Shown here one piece after another: positions 11,175 to 22,559 of a DNA stretch of 64,000 bases. The stretch is taken from positions 23,092,758 through 23,156,757 of the forward strand of contig CM073323.1 of assembly GCA_037043015.1 (NCBI GenBank). Direction: 5' to 3'. Every line of letters starts with the position of its first letter. The first letter of the stretch is position 1. The notes below the pieces were generated by a model, which had not been told where the DNA came from, ran no database searches, and was given only the letters and a program-made list of their open reading frames with translations. The position numbers and the translations under genes are program-made. Source of the DNA: Bryum argenteum. Lineage: Eukaryota > Streptophyta > Bryopsida > Bryales > Bryaceae.

Positions 11175-11295
11175 CTAGTCCAGCACCAGTTTGTAGTTTA
11201 ACGTCCAGCGTCAGGTTTTCAGTTTAAAGTCCAGCGCCAGTGTGGAATTCAAACTCCAGCGTCAGTTGCTAGTTTGGAGTCCAGCTCTGATGTTC
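11175..11295 (+). repeat. 25-bp minisatellite, five units
   Basis: TCCAGC recurs at 11179, 11204, 11230, 11255 and 11280 (spacing 25, 26, 25, 25). The unit is approximately AGTTTAAAGTCCAGCGTCAGTT with drift. It ends about 100 bp upstream of the esterase start codon, so it lies in its promoter or 5' UTR. Confidence 0.8.
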
Positions 11296-11394
11296 TTGTG
11301 TCCACTGGGACAGCGTCGTAATTAGCTTGGTTGATCGATAAGTGGACTTGATTCGGTCGAAATCGGCTCACACTCTTCTGTCTAGGGCTCGGTA

Positions 11395-12433
11395 ATGGGT
11401 GGCAAGCAGCATTACGTGTTGGTGCACGGGGTGCAGCATGGGGCGTGGTGCTGGTTCAAGACGAAGCAGTTGATGGAAGCGGCGGGTCATCGCGTGACAG
11501 CCGTGGACCTGACAAGCGCGGGGATCAGTACTGTTAGTGCCGACGACATCAAGTCGTTCGACCATTACTCTCAGCCTCTCTACACCGTCCTTGAGTCTCT
11601 TGCTCCTTTCGAAAAGGTAACTGAATTCCCAACTTGGAAAGGGAATTGATCTCCGACTAGAAAGGATAACTTGAATTTGCACTGTCGGTAATTTGTTCTA
11701 ACAGTTGGGTTACCTCATGTGCAGGTGATTCTTGTGGGTCACAGTTACGGCGGCTGCTCGGTAGCGCGCGCTTCAGAACGCTACCCTGACAAGATTCACG
11801 TGGCCGTTTACATTGCCTCGCCCATGCTGAGCTCCGGCCAATCCTACGCCGAAATCCACGAAGAGGTACACCGTATGCTCAATTGCAGGATCACTTTACT
11901 GACAGTCTGCGACAGGATCAACGCATTGAAGCTTGTGGAGTCTGTGCAGGTGTTTGGCGAGTACTCGAAGAATCTGCGGTACAATTTCGGTAGTGGAGCT
12001 GGCAGTTTGCCGACATCGTGCTGGGTGGAGGAAGAAGCTGCGAAACGGGCTTATTTCGGCATGTGTTCGCCACTGGTATGTGACATCTGATACTTTGATT
12101 ATTGTGGTTGATCAACCAAGGGATGGATTGACTGAGTGATGGCCTGTTTTTTTTTTCCAGGATACGCAATTGGGGGTGATGCTGTTGAAACCGATGCCAG
12201 TGATCTACGACGACGCCACGACGTGGACAGAGAAAGGCTACCAGTCCGTGCCGCGAGTGTACATACGAACCTCCCTGGATCAATGCCTGCGACCCCAGTT
12301 TCAAGAGGTGTTCGTGGCTCGGAACAATCCTGCAGAAGTGCGCACTATCAACTCTGGCCACGCTCCGTTTCTGTCGTCGCCTCTGGAGCTTCAGCAGCAT
12401 CTCTTGGACATGGCTGCCACTTACGCTAGCTAA
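11395..12433 (+). CDS. Methylesterase-type alpha/beta hydrolase
   Basis: Three exons (11395-11616, 11725-12075, 12161-12433) join in frame to 846 bp, 281 aa. The start MGGKQHYVLVHGVQHGAWCW has the HG oxyanion loop followed by GAWCW, typical of the plant methylesterase/hydroxynitrile-lyase family (SABP2, MES). The nucleophile elbow is GHSYGG at about residue 78, where most plant members have GHSLGG. The probable acid is Asp in SLDQCLRP and the His is in SGHAPFLSSP near the C-terminus, so the triad looks complete. Family members hydrolyse methyl esters of salicylate, jasmonate or IAA. The substrate here cannot be read from sequence. The last part resembles the moss/bacterial-like branch more than SABP2. 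Exon 2 contains a stretch (about 11866-11913) bounded by GT and AG, but at 48 bp it is too short for a likely intron, so I read through it. Confidence 0.88.
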
Positions 12434-13208
12434 CCCTGGCTCCCCGTCCTCTCACATTTTCTCAATCTCCGAGCTTTCGATGTAAGAGTCGAAACCTCAA
12501 GATTCTAGTTACATAATGTTCAGTTACATGTGACATAAATTCAGATTGTTTCCGCTCTTATGTGTCGATTTTCACCTGCCCACTCTTAGCATGAGTAAAA
12601 TACTCTTTAGCAGTTTGATTTTCTTTCTCTGCTCAACTTCATTTTAAGAATCAGTATCTTCCTCTCTTTGTTCCATTTTCCTAATGAAATTGCTGGTAGT
12701 GCCATTTTGATTGGTTGCACTTCTTTGTGCCGAGTTTGTGCTCACCATAATCTGGTACTTCTTTCTCTGTTCAATTTCAATTTCAAAACTCACTGTCTTA
12801 GAAATGAACGAAATTGGGGTTGTTTTTCTTGCTTTACTTGAAATATAAATTGCAGTTTACCATTGAGCACCGCTTCAGAGGGAGGATGACTTGCATGTAG
12901 CAACAGGATGTTTTCAAATAATAGTAATACTCTGCAATATTGGTCACTTTTTGCTGCCTTCCTAGTGACCAAATAAGGTGTACACGTGAAATTCTTAAAT
13001 AAAACCTCAATTTCTTTTATTGGTGATCGTATATGTAAGCATGTGAAGTGAGATTGGTTACACCAAATCTTATCCACTGAGGTACAAATCGACGACATTG
13101 TGGTTGATTTACTTAAAACAGATAGGCTGTTTTTACAAAAGTGAAACTTTGATGCAATGTATCTTAAGATCTGTCCGGTGAAATTTGATAAAAACTAGTG
13201 GGATTGAC
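12434..13208. other. 3' flank and intergenic DNA
   Basis: Probable 3' UTR then AT-rich DNA. No gene or repeat recognised. Confidence 0.4.
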
Positions 13209-13211
13209 TAA

Positions 13212-13640
13212 AGGTACGTTCCCACTTGGCCTTAGAGGTGGTGTTAGAAGGTGGTCTTATCTCCTTAAAAGAGTGTGTGTCCACACCTACATTCTTTAGT
13301 AATTACCAATCCTACATGGATGCCCACATGGCACACTCTAAAACTTGGAGGACAAAAAAAATATTAGCTAGTATTTGGGAGGACAAAAGATAGTTGAGTA
13401 TTAGTAGGCAAGTGTTAAGAAAGCACCACAATTAGAAATATTCTCAAGTTTTGAAGACTTAAGAGTGGTCTTAGTTAATGGGGCCTTTGAGGAGCCATTA
13501 TGTAATTGAGGCTACTTTTCAAGACACTTTTCCAAGCCTCATTGATGAGGCCTTCCCTAAGAATAAGGAATTTCCCCAAAATTGTGGAGGTCTTAAGTTT
13601 TAATGTATGCTCTTATCAAAGGCCAAGTGGGAAGGGGCCT
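13212..13640. mobile_element. Tourist-like MITE with TAA duplication
   Basis: 429 bp. Left end AGGTACGTTCCCACTTGGCC, right end GGCCAAGTGGGAAGGGGCCT, flanked by TAA at 13209-13211 and 13641-13643. Trinucleotide TAA/TTA duplication fits PIF/Harbinger mobilisation. Non-coding. Confidence 0.75.
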
Positions 13641-13665
13641 TAATTAGACAGCTATAAACAAGATC

Positions 13666-13935
13666 TTATGTTGGATTTCTCAAATACAATTGTTCACGGA
13701 TTTCAGAGACAGCAGTGGAGAGATCATTGTAGAGCTTCTCCTTTAGGGGTTGACTATTGAGGTTACTCATTCTTACCGTAAGCTCCATTGACCCATAAAG
13801 CGGACCTGCCTCAAATTGGGGCAATGGTTCGTGGCAGCTACCAAGGAGGCACCTTAGAATCCGTGGGGACCTCCCAAGGCCGTTTTTGATAATTTTGAAT
13901 TCAAATTTGAGGTCTGCGACCCCAAGTGACCCTTG
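13666..13935 (-). other. Coding-like fragment between two MITEs
   Basis: A minus-strand frame of about 90 codons contains a protein-like stretch (LTVRMSNLNSQPLKEKL, then STAVSEIREQL) ending in a TAA stop. It lies between the MITE ending at 13640 and the TTAA element starting at 13959. It may be an exon fragment or a captured or decayed gene piece. Family unknown, and chance is possible. Confidence 0.25.
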
Positions 13936-13958
13936 GAAACCTACTCCTTGGCATTTAA

Positions 13959-14321
13959 CCCTTAAAACGCCCATGGGGTCTGAAATGGGCAGCCCAAAAT
14001 TGGATCACAGCATCTTTTGGACTTGGGCATCATGAATAGTGCACTTTTTGAACTTGGGCATCAAGAATGAACCAATCAATGATGAGCTTGCAACCTCCTA
14101 CAAGGTTATGTACCACCCCAAACTACCTACCACAATCCTTTCAAAGTACAAAATCAATCATACAATTTGTGATTTGAATTGTATAAATTCACATTTTGAA
14201 TGCATCACAAGAAGGTGACCAGTTTGAGATCAAAATATAAGTGAAAAGTTGAGTACAGTGAGAGCTACGGAGGAGATTCCGTTGGAATCAAGCCCCTCGG
14301 GCTTGCTTGGGCGTTTAAGGG
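13959..14321 (+). mobile_element. Family B TTAA element, copy 2
   Basis: 363 bp, starts CCCTTAAAACGCCC after TTAA (13955-13958) and ends GGGCGTTTAAGGG before TTAA (14322-14325). Highly similar to copies 1 and 3. It shares its right TTAA with copy 3. Confidence 0.75.
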
Positions 14322-14325
14322 TTAA

Positions 14326-14687
14326 CCCTTAAACGCCCATGGGGTCCAAAACGGGCAGCCCAAAATTGGATCACAGCATCTTTTGCACTTGGGCATCATG
14401 AATAGTTCACTTTTTGAACTTGGGCATCATGAATGGACCAATCAATGATGAGCTTGCAACCTCCTACAAGGTTATGTACAACCTCAACCTACCTACCACA
14501 ATCCTTTCAAAGCACAAAATCATTCATACAAATTGTGATTTGAATTGTAAAATTTCACTTTTTGAATGCATCAGAAGAAGGTGACCAGTTTGACATCAAA
14601 ATATAAGTGAAAAGTTGAGTACAGTGAGAGCTACAGGGAAGATTCTGTTGGAATCAAGCCCCTCGGGCTTGCTTGGGCGTTTAAGGG
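14326..14687 (+). mobile_element. Family B TTAA element, copy 3
   Basis: 362 bp, same orientation and nearly the same sequence as copy 2, immediately to its right. Ends CCCTTAAACGCCC and GGGCGTTTAAGGG. Outer TTAA at 14688-14691. Confidence 0.75.
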
Positions 14688-14691
14688 TTAA

Positions 14692-15119
14692 TGTCTATAC
14701 ATCAAAAAATTAGGGGACTCATTACCCCTCCTCCATCCTCCTTGGTCGCTTCTACAAACGCTTACCCCTCAAATTGCCAAAAAGCCTCAAAACTACCAAA
14801 AACTGCTCCTCTTTTGATGCAAGGTGAAAATTTTCAGATTTTGGCATATATTTAGGTGTGTAAACGAGGATCTAGTACTTAACTTGTATGTGTATATGTG
14901 TACCAAATCTCATATTCAAATTCCTAATTATCTGCGAGATTGCAATTTTCAAAGTTGGAGAAAAAGTTTTTCCCCCTTTTTTTTAGAAAGGATAACAAGT
15001 TTGTTGAAATTAAAAAAACCATTTTAGTAGAAAATAAGAAGACCAATTCCTTATTGGGGCTAGTATGAACAAAACGCCCATTTGACCTATCCTTGAAAAT
15101 ATGAACATGATTACATCTC
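14692..15119. other. AT-rich DNA between TTAA elements
   Basis: Contains a faint match to the family A interior around 14822-14890 (GTACTTAACTTGTATGTGT). No gene seen. Confidence 0.35.
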
Positions 15120-15123
15120 TTAA

Positions 15124-16049
15124 CCCCTAAAAATCCAGGAAAGCCGATTCGGTTTTCTGAGATTTCGGGCAGCTCATTTTAAGCATTTAAACTGATATTT
15201 TTGCCTAAGATTTTTATTGGGTGCTCCACATGCAGTAATGTGTATGTGGTAAAATTTTCAAAGTCAAATTTTAATTTTATAACCTTCATCTAGAAATTTT
15301 AGGTTTCAAGTCCAAATCGGGCAGTTTAAAATAATTTTTTTTAATTTTTTTTTTTTTAGAAATATGTTCATTACCAAATTACTATTCAAATTCCAATGTG
15401 TCCGAAGTCAAAAAGTTTACCAATTTTACAAGGGCAGCCTCCAAAACTTTCAAAAACAATCTTCACAATTTCTAGTAATTTTACAATTTTTCTTTCAAAA
15501 ATTGCCAAAATTCGAGATTTTGGATCTTTTCCAAGATTTTTTTTTCAAAATTCACATTATCATAAATGCACCTTCTCACCGTCGAGATTTTTCTCAAACT
15601 AAATATATCATACGTGGTGCTTGTTTTACTATATGGTTGTTTTTAGACCTTCTTTCATAAAATATTTTACATTAAGGTCAAAAAGTGGAATTGGTCTCTA
15701 AAATTTTGCATGAGCATAACCAACTTGAATACCTACATGAAAAAAAATGAGGGAAAAATATTTGGAATAACAATCATCAAGTTGCCCTTGGCACCATTTA
15801 GACAATGCCTCTCACGCAGTGGCAAAAAAAAAGTGTTGGTCAAACTTTGATTGTTATGATCTCACAAATGAAAAACATCCAACGGTTGAAATTTTGACCA
15901 GTCCTTTGTATACAAGTTAGGTACAAGATCTTACGGTTCAAAGTCTAAAACCAGAAAAAAAAGTTTCTCCATTTCCCCATCTCCCAACGAAGGTGGAAAA
16001 TGGCAGTTTTTGGTTCTGGAGGTCGAGGAAACCCCTGGATTTTTAGGGG
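15124..16049 (+). mobile_element. Complete family A TTAA element, plus orientation
   Basis: 926 bp with ends CCCCTAAAAATCCAGG and CCTGGATTTTTAGGGG, TTAA at 15120-15123 and 16050-16053. It is the inverted partner of 6834-7758, with no large gaps between them by eye, which points to recent amplification. Open frames of 60-100 codons in the left half are AT-driven and unsupported. Confidence 0.75.
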
Positions 16050-16458
16050 TTAAAAAAGCAACATTGATGTATTTGAAACCGGAGTATGAGATATCTTCAT
16101 ACTTTCAAAATATTGAATCCATACGTACGTACTTGACAATCTTCTTGCGGTAAGATCTCAATTTAAGAGTGATGATGAGTGAGGATCGAAATCTTAAAAA
16201 CTCCCACCACATTCACAGTATAAATCTAATAGCTCCAAAATCTTCCAATTTTCTTCATGAGTACAAGGAGATCATATAGAATCACATCATAGAACTTAAA
16301 ATAGGGTACATGAGTCTGTTACAAGTAGGATTGTTACAACAAACAAGCACATGCTAGTGCTCAATCAGCGATGGAATACTCGTGAGAAGTTGGAAGCATA
16401 TGTGAAAAGCAGCAACATATAAATCAATTAGATGGTTGCAACAACTCACGGTTCTTAA

Positions 16459-16707
16459 CCCCTGAGCGCCCCCTCCATATCAAGCAAAATTAGGTTGTGG
16501 TGAACCCGGATCTGTTTAAAATGACGTGGCGCAAAGAAACATGGGATCAAGTAGATCCAACCGATTATGATTAGGGTATGAATGTGTGCTGAAAATTTGA
16601 GTCAAAATGGCCGTATGGATTTATTTATTATACTAGTCAAAGTTGGGTTGACTTCTGATCGGACAAATTCTTGGCGGACAGATTTAGTCCGTTGGGGCGC
16701 TCAGGGG
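16459..16707 (+). mobile_element. Family C TTAA element, copy 1
   Basis: 249 bp with perfect inverted ends CCCCTGAGCGCCCC and GGGGCGCTCAGGGG, TTAA at 16455-16458 and 16708-16711. Same internal sequence as copy 2 at 23709. Non-coding. Confidence 0.8.
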
Positions 16708-16711
16708 TTAA

Positions 16712-17286
16712 CATGTGATCAGTAAGACTGTAACAACAAACCTGAGGACAAAATATGTGAATAAGTACGCTTGCAACAACAAATCAGAGGACACAGCATG
16801 CGAGAATATTCAGAAGAATGCTTGGAAGATTGCAATCAGTCATATGTGTATCCTGTAAGCTTGTATGTCGATTTGGCTTCCACATGTGGCACTCAATGAA
16901 AATGAGGTGGCTCAAAAGGATTTCGCAGATAATCACAAGGAGGATTATTGTTTACCACGTGCTTTTGCTGAAAATCACAGAGTTCGCTTGCTTTCATTCG
17001 CTCCCAAATGATTTTGCTGATAATCACAAGGTTTGAATTTCATAGCTTCCATATGATTCACACGAATACCTTCCTAAGCAAATATTGAACACGGTACCTC
17101 ACGAGAAACCAAGGAGAAACAACCAGCAAGTCCATTTGCAAGACCAATTCAACGATTCAATGACTCATCAATTCAATTACCACGTAAAGTCGTGGAAATA
17201 CAACTCTGGTTCCAAGTCAAAATCCAAGGAACGCTGTAAATGTCCACGCAGGAATATTCTACAATAGCAACATGTAGGAAGAATGC
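16712..17286. other. Intergenic DNA, 3' side of PheRS beta
   Basis: Two copies of a short direct repeat (AAYAACAAAYCWGAGGACA near 16731 and 16776) and GATAATCACAAGG near 16928 and 17018. Otherwise nothing recognised. It should include the 3' UTR of the minus-strand gene. Confidence 0.35.
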
Positions 17287-20200
17287 CTACGACTGCAAAA
17301 ATGGCTCAACGTTAATCTCCACAGCAGAGCATGGATCCGCGATGTCAAAACGCTGCATAACCTCAGGGCTGACAATACCGAAAGAACCAATGCATGAACC
17401 CTTGTAATGAATGTTGGCTTGCCGTCCTGAAAAGTACTCAGGCTCCTGTATCAAGCAAGTAGAAGAAAAAATCAATCGTAAATATCATAATTGATCAAGA
17501 ATGGTGACGCCCTACGAGGAGAGACTACTGCTGAAAGGAGGTAACCGAGTGTTGTACCTGGGAAGGAGTAATGTAGTAGCCATCCTCATTACTGTAGGAT
17601 CCTGACTTGTCCATTTCAGCAGGTCGAATACCACATACCTCGAACACTCTATCAACGAGGCCGTGGATGACCTGTAACCATTCAAACAAAGCACTCTAGT
17701 TAACACATTTTCATGCCGGAGAATTAACCGGCACTAACCCAGACATCCTTTAAAGGGCCGAGAGAATCCATTGCATAGATATTTCTAAATCAACGTACCT
17801 CGAAACCGGAGTTCGCGTTGGAGTAGACCGCAGCAAAATGTCGTTTGTTGGAAGCACCCACGTCATTCTTGCTGTCTAGTCTTACGATATCAGAAACCTC
17901 GAACAGCTGCAAGCACGAAAATCGCTTGATCAATTCTCTGTTTTGAAAACCTTCTAGAAACTCACCCTTAAATGCCCACTCCTTTCAAAAGCACACTGGA
18001 AAGCATGCCCGAGGGGCTTGGTCGGGCGTTGAGTGTTAATAAGGAAGGGGTACAAGGAAAACCTTGAGTGGTCGGGGTGCATCTTTGTTGGAACCCATGG
18101 TCTTCAGCATCCCTGGAAGCAAACTTGAGCGTACTACCTGCCAAAGTGCAAGCAAATTAAATCATGTCGTCGACCTTCTGTAGTATGAAGACATTTGAAA
18201 GCGTTGAGATATCACAAATGGATATTAGTTCTACCTCAAAATCAGCCCCCCGTGGATTGCCGATGATTACAGCTGTGTTTCCATCATCTTTACGGTTCAC
18301 CATCTTGAAATTCTCTTCATGCGAGCACAATATCCATGTCACTACCTCAGTGAATCCTGCCATGGCAACCTGAACCGTAACCCCACCCACAAATGAGCAT
18401 ATCACCATATTGAAAGAATAAATTGTCGCAATATACAAGGTTCTCAGTACATATTCGATCCTCATACCTCTGCTCTTATCAGGTCAGTGAAGTGATTCAA
18501 CGGTTGTTGTTTCCCTTGGGTATGTGCCTGTGGCAAGGTCCTTTGGATGTTGTTGTAACCATACGCTATTGCAACGTCCTGCAAAGTGCGGCACTTTCAA
18601 TACCTCATTCACTACCATCCAGCAGCATTAAGAAACGTTACGCAAATGAATGCTCACCTCGGCAATATCACAAGCATGCAGAACATCACTCCTCGTAGGA
18701 GGGGCAGATACTCGAATTCTTGACTCAGATTGCACCTCCGTTTGCAGCTGCATCTTGTTTAGCAACTTTGCAACCTAGCACAACACAAATAGCACAATCA
18801 TCAGTGCTACTTGCAACACGTCCCACAAAAGTCATCACGCCTCAACGTCTCAGTAGCACCCAGCGGACTAATTGAGACTATAATACGAATATTCAGATAA
18901 ATTCGTTATCTTACTCGCAAAGAATCATCTAGCTGCAAGAAGAAGATTATATCTTTGAACAAATCTTGCGCTGTAACGAATATTTGTTTCTGGAGCCTTG
19001 AAGCCTCCGCTGGTAAATTGAGTTACTTGAGAATTCTCGTCAGAGCCTTATGATTTGCTTTAAGGGCAGAGTTAAAATTAGCTTCAAGATTACGTTACGA
19101 AGAGGGATTCAGAACCAATATTGATGGAATGATCAGATTTTCTTACCTCTTTCGCAGTTAATGAGGTTCCGATCGTCCTATTGATGTAGGCCATGTCCAC
19201 TTCGAACGTACGAAGTGAAAGATCTGGGTAGATATTGGATTTTCCATCAGCCGTGACCACCTCCACGGGCTCTACTTCGAACTGACGACTGCTGTACTGC
19301 GAGAACATCGTAACCTATCCGAAGCAAAAAAAAGTTTCGTCAAGACCTGGTCATTGATGCCTTCAAACAGCAAGAACTGCGGAAGAGATGAAAGACACTA
19401 AGGAGGTTACCATGGTATTGAGAACAATTTTAGCCTTGGTCAAATCCGTTGCTGTACACTCGATAAACACATTCTTCGTCTTCAAAGATATCGCAGAGTG
19501 CGATCCATTGATGATGGGGGGTAATGACAATACTCTCCTGGTGAACCATAAGCAAAAAAAAATCAGTCTGGTTGCTTGTACTAAGTTAAACAGCTGCAGA
19601 ATCAAAACGGTTCCCTAGCAGACTGGAAAACCCTAATGCATAAACCAACATATGCAACACTTTACACAAACTCATTTTATACCTCTTGCTGTCGTAGATT
19701 ACAGGATACACAGGTGAGCCTTCAATGATGTGCAAAAACTTCTTCAATTTCATGTCTGACTGCAAATCAACATGACAACACGACAAATCAAAACACATAC
19801 TCCGGTGAATTCCTGTTGCTTTGGACAAACCCCGACAGCGAAGAAGTCCAATTCCTTATCGCCTTTTAATAGAAGTTTCAGCAACAAAACCACGAAAGCA
19901 CTTAGAAGTGGTTGTGCTGGAGTCACCTTGTAGAACTCCATCAGCTCTTCACCATTGAACTCTTTTGTCTGCAGGTATACAAAAAGCCACAACACACAAC
20001 ATTCCATTGAGCCTCTTGTGACCTCTCACAAATTTTCCAGTGAACTCCGGATTGTGAATAGTTAACAATAAGTGGACATTAGAAACACGCCCACCTGCTT
20101 CAAAGGGATGAATTTGATATCGGCTGGTGGAAGAGCCTGCAAGGGTATATGACAAAACGTTAAATCAACAGAAGTAGGCATCCCCGGCTTTCTTCAAGTA

Positions 20201-21351
20201 CCATAAAGAACAATACATTACAAAGCCAACCACGGCGTGAAGGTTTTCACTGCATAGAAGTTGCTAAACCACAACCAGGTACTGAAACGTCGGCTAAGTT
20301 GCGACAACCACGAAATGAGAAACTGAGACGAGGCCGAACCTCATAAGTGAATGGACCTTCAAGGGTATCGAGGTCATGGGTGCCTATTGCTACCAACGTC
20401 CGCCTCCTACATGCAACCAAGAGATACAGGCTGAAAGTCATCAGTAGCCGAAGAATAAGTCACACTTAATACCTCACGACTGCAAATAAGAAGCCACCTA
20501 CCTGCACAAATTCTGATGAAGCTTATCTTGCAGGTCGATGAAACTATTGTAACGGGCTTCGTCGAAGGTAACTCCACGGAGAACTGCACACACAATGTGT
20601 GGTCTGATCTTCGAAGTCTGCACATTGACGTCCGAAACATCAACACCTGTGTTTTGAGAAATCTCCAGAGTGGTCCCTGCTCTGGTGATACTTTGCTCTG
20701 CTGGAGATCTGTAGAGATTCGAAGAGAATGAAAAAATTGCTCAGACTACTACATACCTCCGGCTTCACAACCATCCTCTGTAATGAGCTCCTTGGAATAT
20801 CAGACAAGCGGTAGGTTGGAATAGGATCTTTCAATGTGAATATCCTCAATGACTTCGCCAACCCTTCCAAGCAGAGCAAGTCATAACTGCATACAAAACA
20901 CCAAATAGCAATGTGAGGCTTCCGAATGTTTGTCTGATATCCGTGGAAAATTTATCCGTGGTGGCATTACATACCGATTAGCAGGCACATCGATCTTGTA
21001 AATAACCTCCTCGTCCGCACTAGCTTCTTCATCCACATGCTTCTCCTTACGCATCACCTCCTTCTCAGTGGTCTGCAATTACAAGACCTAATCAAAACAA
21101 TGTCCCGAACTTGATACCATACGCAACAATCAGAAAATGAGAGGCTGCATACCACATCGTCGAGCTCGATTCCAAACTCGAAGCAGAGCTCGTCGAATTC
21201 TTGATCAGCTGCACCAGCGTAAACGCATGGATTAGTGCATTGTACTCAACCGATAATTCCGATGCGAGAAAACCCAAGAGCGTGACTACTTACTGTAAGT
21301 CTGATCCAAGGCTGCGAACAGGCGATCGCGGCCCACGCTAACAGTCGGCAT
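17287..21351 (-). CDS. Phenylalanine-tRNA ligase beta subunit, cytosolic
   Basis: Beta subunit of the alpha2-beta2 enzyme that charges tRNA-Phe in the cytosol. Eighteen minus-strand exons (21294-21351, 21153-21208, 20975-21072, 20757-20886, 20502-20617, 20340-20406, 20095-20136, 19927-19968, 19683-19759, 19411-19537, 19147-19314, 18658-18774, 18468-18578, 18235-18369, 18063-18137, 17799-17906, 17558-17671, 17287-17445) close in frame to 1800 bp, 599 aa, the family length. Landmarks: [25 protein letters not shown]; the B3/4 editing domain with [12 protein letters not shown] and [11 protein letters not shown]; the B5 domain with [12 protein letters not shown]; the catalytic-like module with [20 protein letters not shown] and [13 protein letters not shown]; then [10 protein letters not shown]. 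As in other cytosolic enzymes there is no C-terminal FDX-ACB domain. All domains look intact. A telo-box lies 53-65 bp upstream, and an intron carries a transposon relic (17957-18035). Confidence 0.96.
17957..18035 (+). mobile_element. Family B TTAA element relic in a PheRS beta intron
   Basis: About 80 bp beginning CACCCTTAAATGCCCA and ending GGTCGGGCGTTGAGTGTTAA, with CCCGAGGGGCTTGGTCGGGCG matching the right end of family B. The middle is deleted. It lies in the intron between the exons at 18063-18137 and 17799-17906. Confidence 0.5.
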
Positions 21352-21403
21352 TGCGGCTCTCCACGAAATGAATCTGAATGCACGAATAATTCAGGAATTT
21401 GCA

Positions 21404-21416
21404 AAACCCTAAACCC
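21404..21416 (-). promoter_or_regulatory. Telo-box upstream of PheRS beta
   Basis: AAACCCTAAACCC at 53-65 bp upstream of the start codon, in the likely 5' UTR or core promoter. Telo-boxes are known for plant genes of the translation machinery. The role here is inferred. Confidence 0.5.
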
Positions 21417-22559
21417 TGAATTGAAACACCAGCATCGGCAGATATTACAACCGAATCCTCAACGAGATTTTTCTATGGCCACGCTCATCCGATTCCATTC
21501 ATGCGTGAGATTCCTTGAGATTGAGGGCCAGAAGGCACAAGATCTGCCTCCAAATTGCGTAAAATCATGACGGCTGCTTTAATGACCAAAAAAATCTTCC
21601 GCAATGCAGGTGATTTGAGCCATACCTCTACAAATGGCAACGAAGCTCCAGGCAAGGCCAGAAGCTGAAGAAGACAAGCAATCACAAGGGCATTCAGAAA
21701 ACAGAGCCCCCACGAACAAATGCAGCTGACGACCAGTGGAGCGTTTTTAGGGTTTTGGTGTTTGGAGACCACCCTATCCAAATTTGATATCAAAATTGCC
21801 AAACTAGGGTTTTGGGACATAACAATTGTTACAATTATTTCGTACTTTCGCATTGTTGAGCTTTCATGGAAATGGGTATGGAGAAATGGGTATGGAGATT
21901 GTGGGTTTTACTAGTTTTTTGTTCGAGAACTATTTTCAAAGTTGCAATTTTAGATGTTATCTTGGAAGTGGTTTGTTTTGACTTTCCTATGTTGTTTTTA
22001 CTTTCCTATATATTAGCATACATTTTCTGGTATGTAGATCTTGCAAAAAAAGGAGAAAATTTCAAAAATCATGTGAAGAGGTTTATGCAAGGTGGTGCTT
22101 GTTTTAGGTAAATGTCTAATCTACTTATATGAACTTGAATTGATCACACCATGATATAATGAGAAATCTTATTAGTTATGTTGTGGTAGTTTCTTGTACT
22201 GATCAATGTCAAAACCCCATGTCATGAGCTCTGCAGCTCTTGTGTGTCAGAAAAAAGAAAAACATATGATAGAAAATACATGTTGGATATAACATACAAC
22301 ATGTAAATGGCCATGGCATGTAAATTACATGTATTATTTTCTTGCTTGGAGTGCAAGCCAAGTGAACTAAAACTATAAGAAAGCCTAAATAGGGGTGATA
22401 GAACATTCATTTGCTCTTTCACTATAGTCAACACCACTTTGTCCTACCTTGCCTCATATGCAATACATATTTTGGTTTTCTCTTTGCTTCGTAAATCCCA
22501 TTAACCATATAAATAAGTATAAATAATATCAATAAATATACTTTGTTACTCCAAACATT
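21417..22559. other. Intergenic DNA upstream of PheRS beta
   Basis: Contains promoter sequence for the minus-strand gene at its left end. A duplicated GAAATGGGTATGGA occurs at 21870-21896. No gene recognised in the rest, which is AT-rich. Confidence 0.35.

Noticed and set aside
11866-11913. Possible short intron (GT..AG) within esterase exon 2
   Set aside because: 48 bp is below usual plant intron size, and the frame is open through it.
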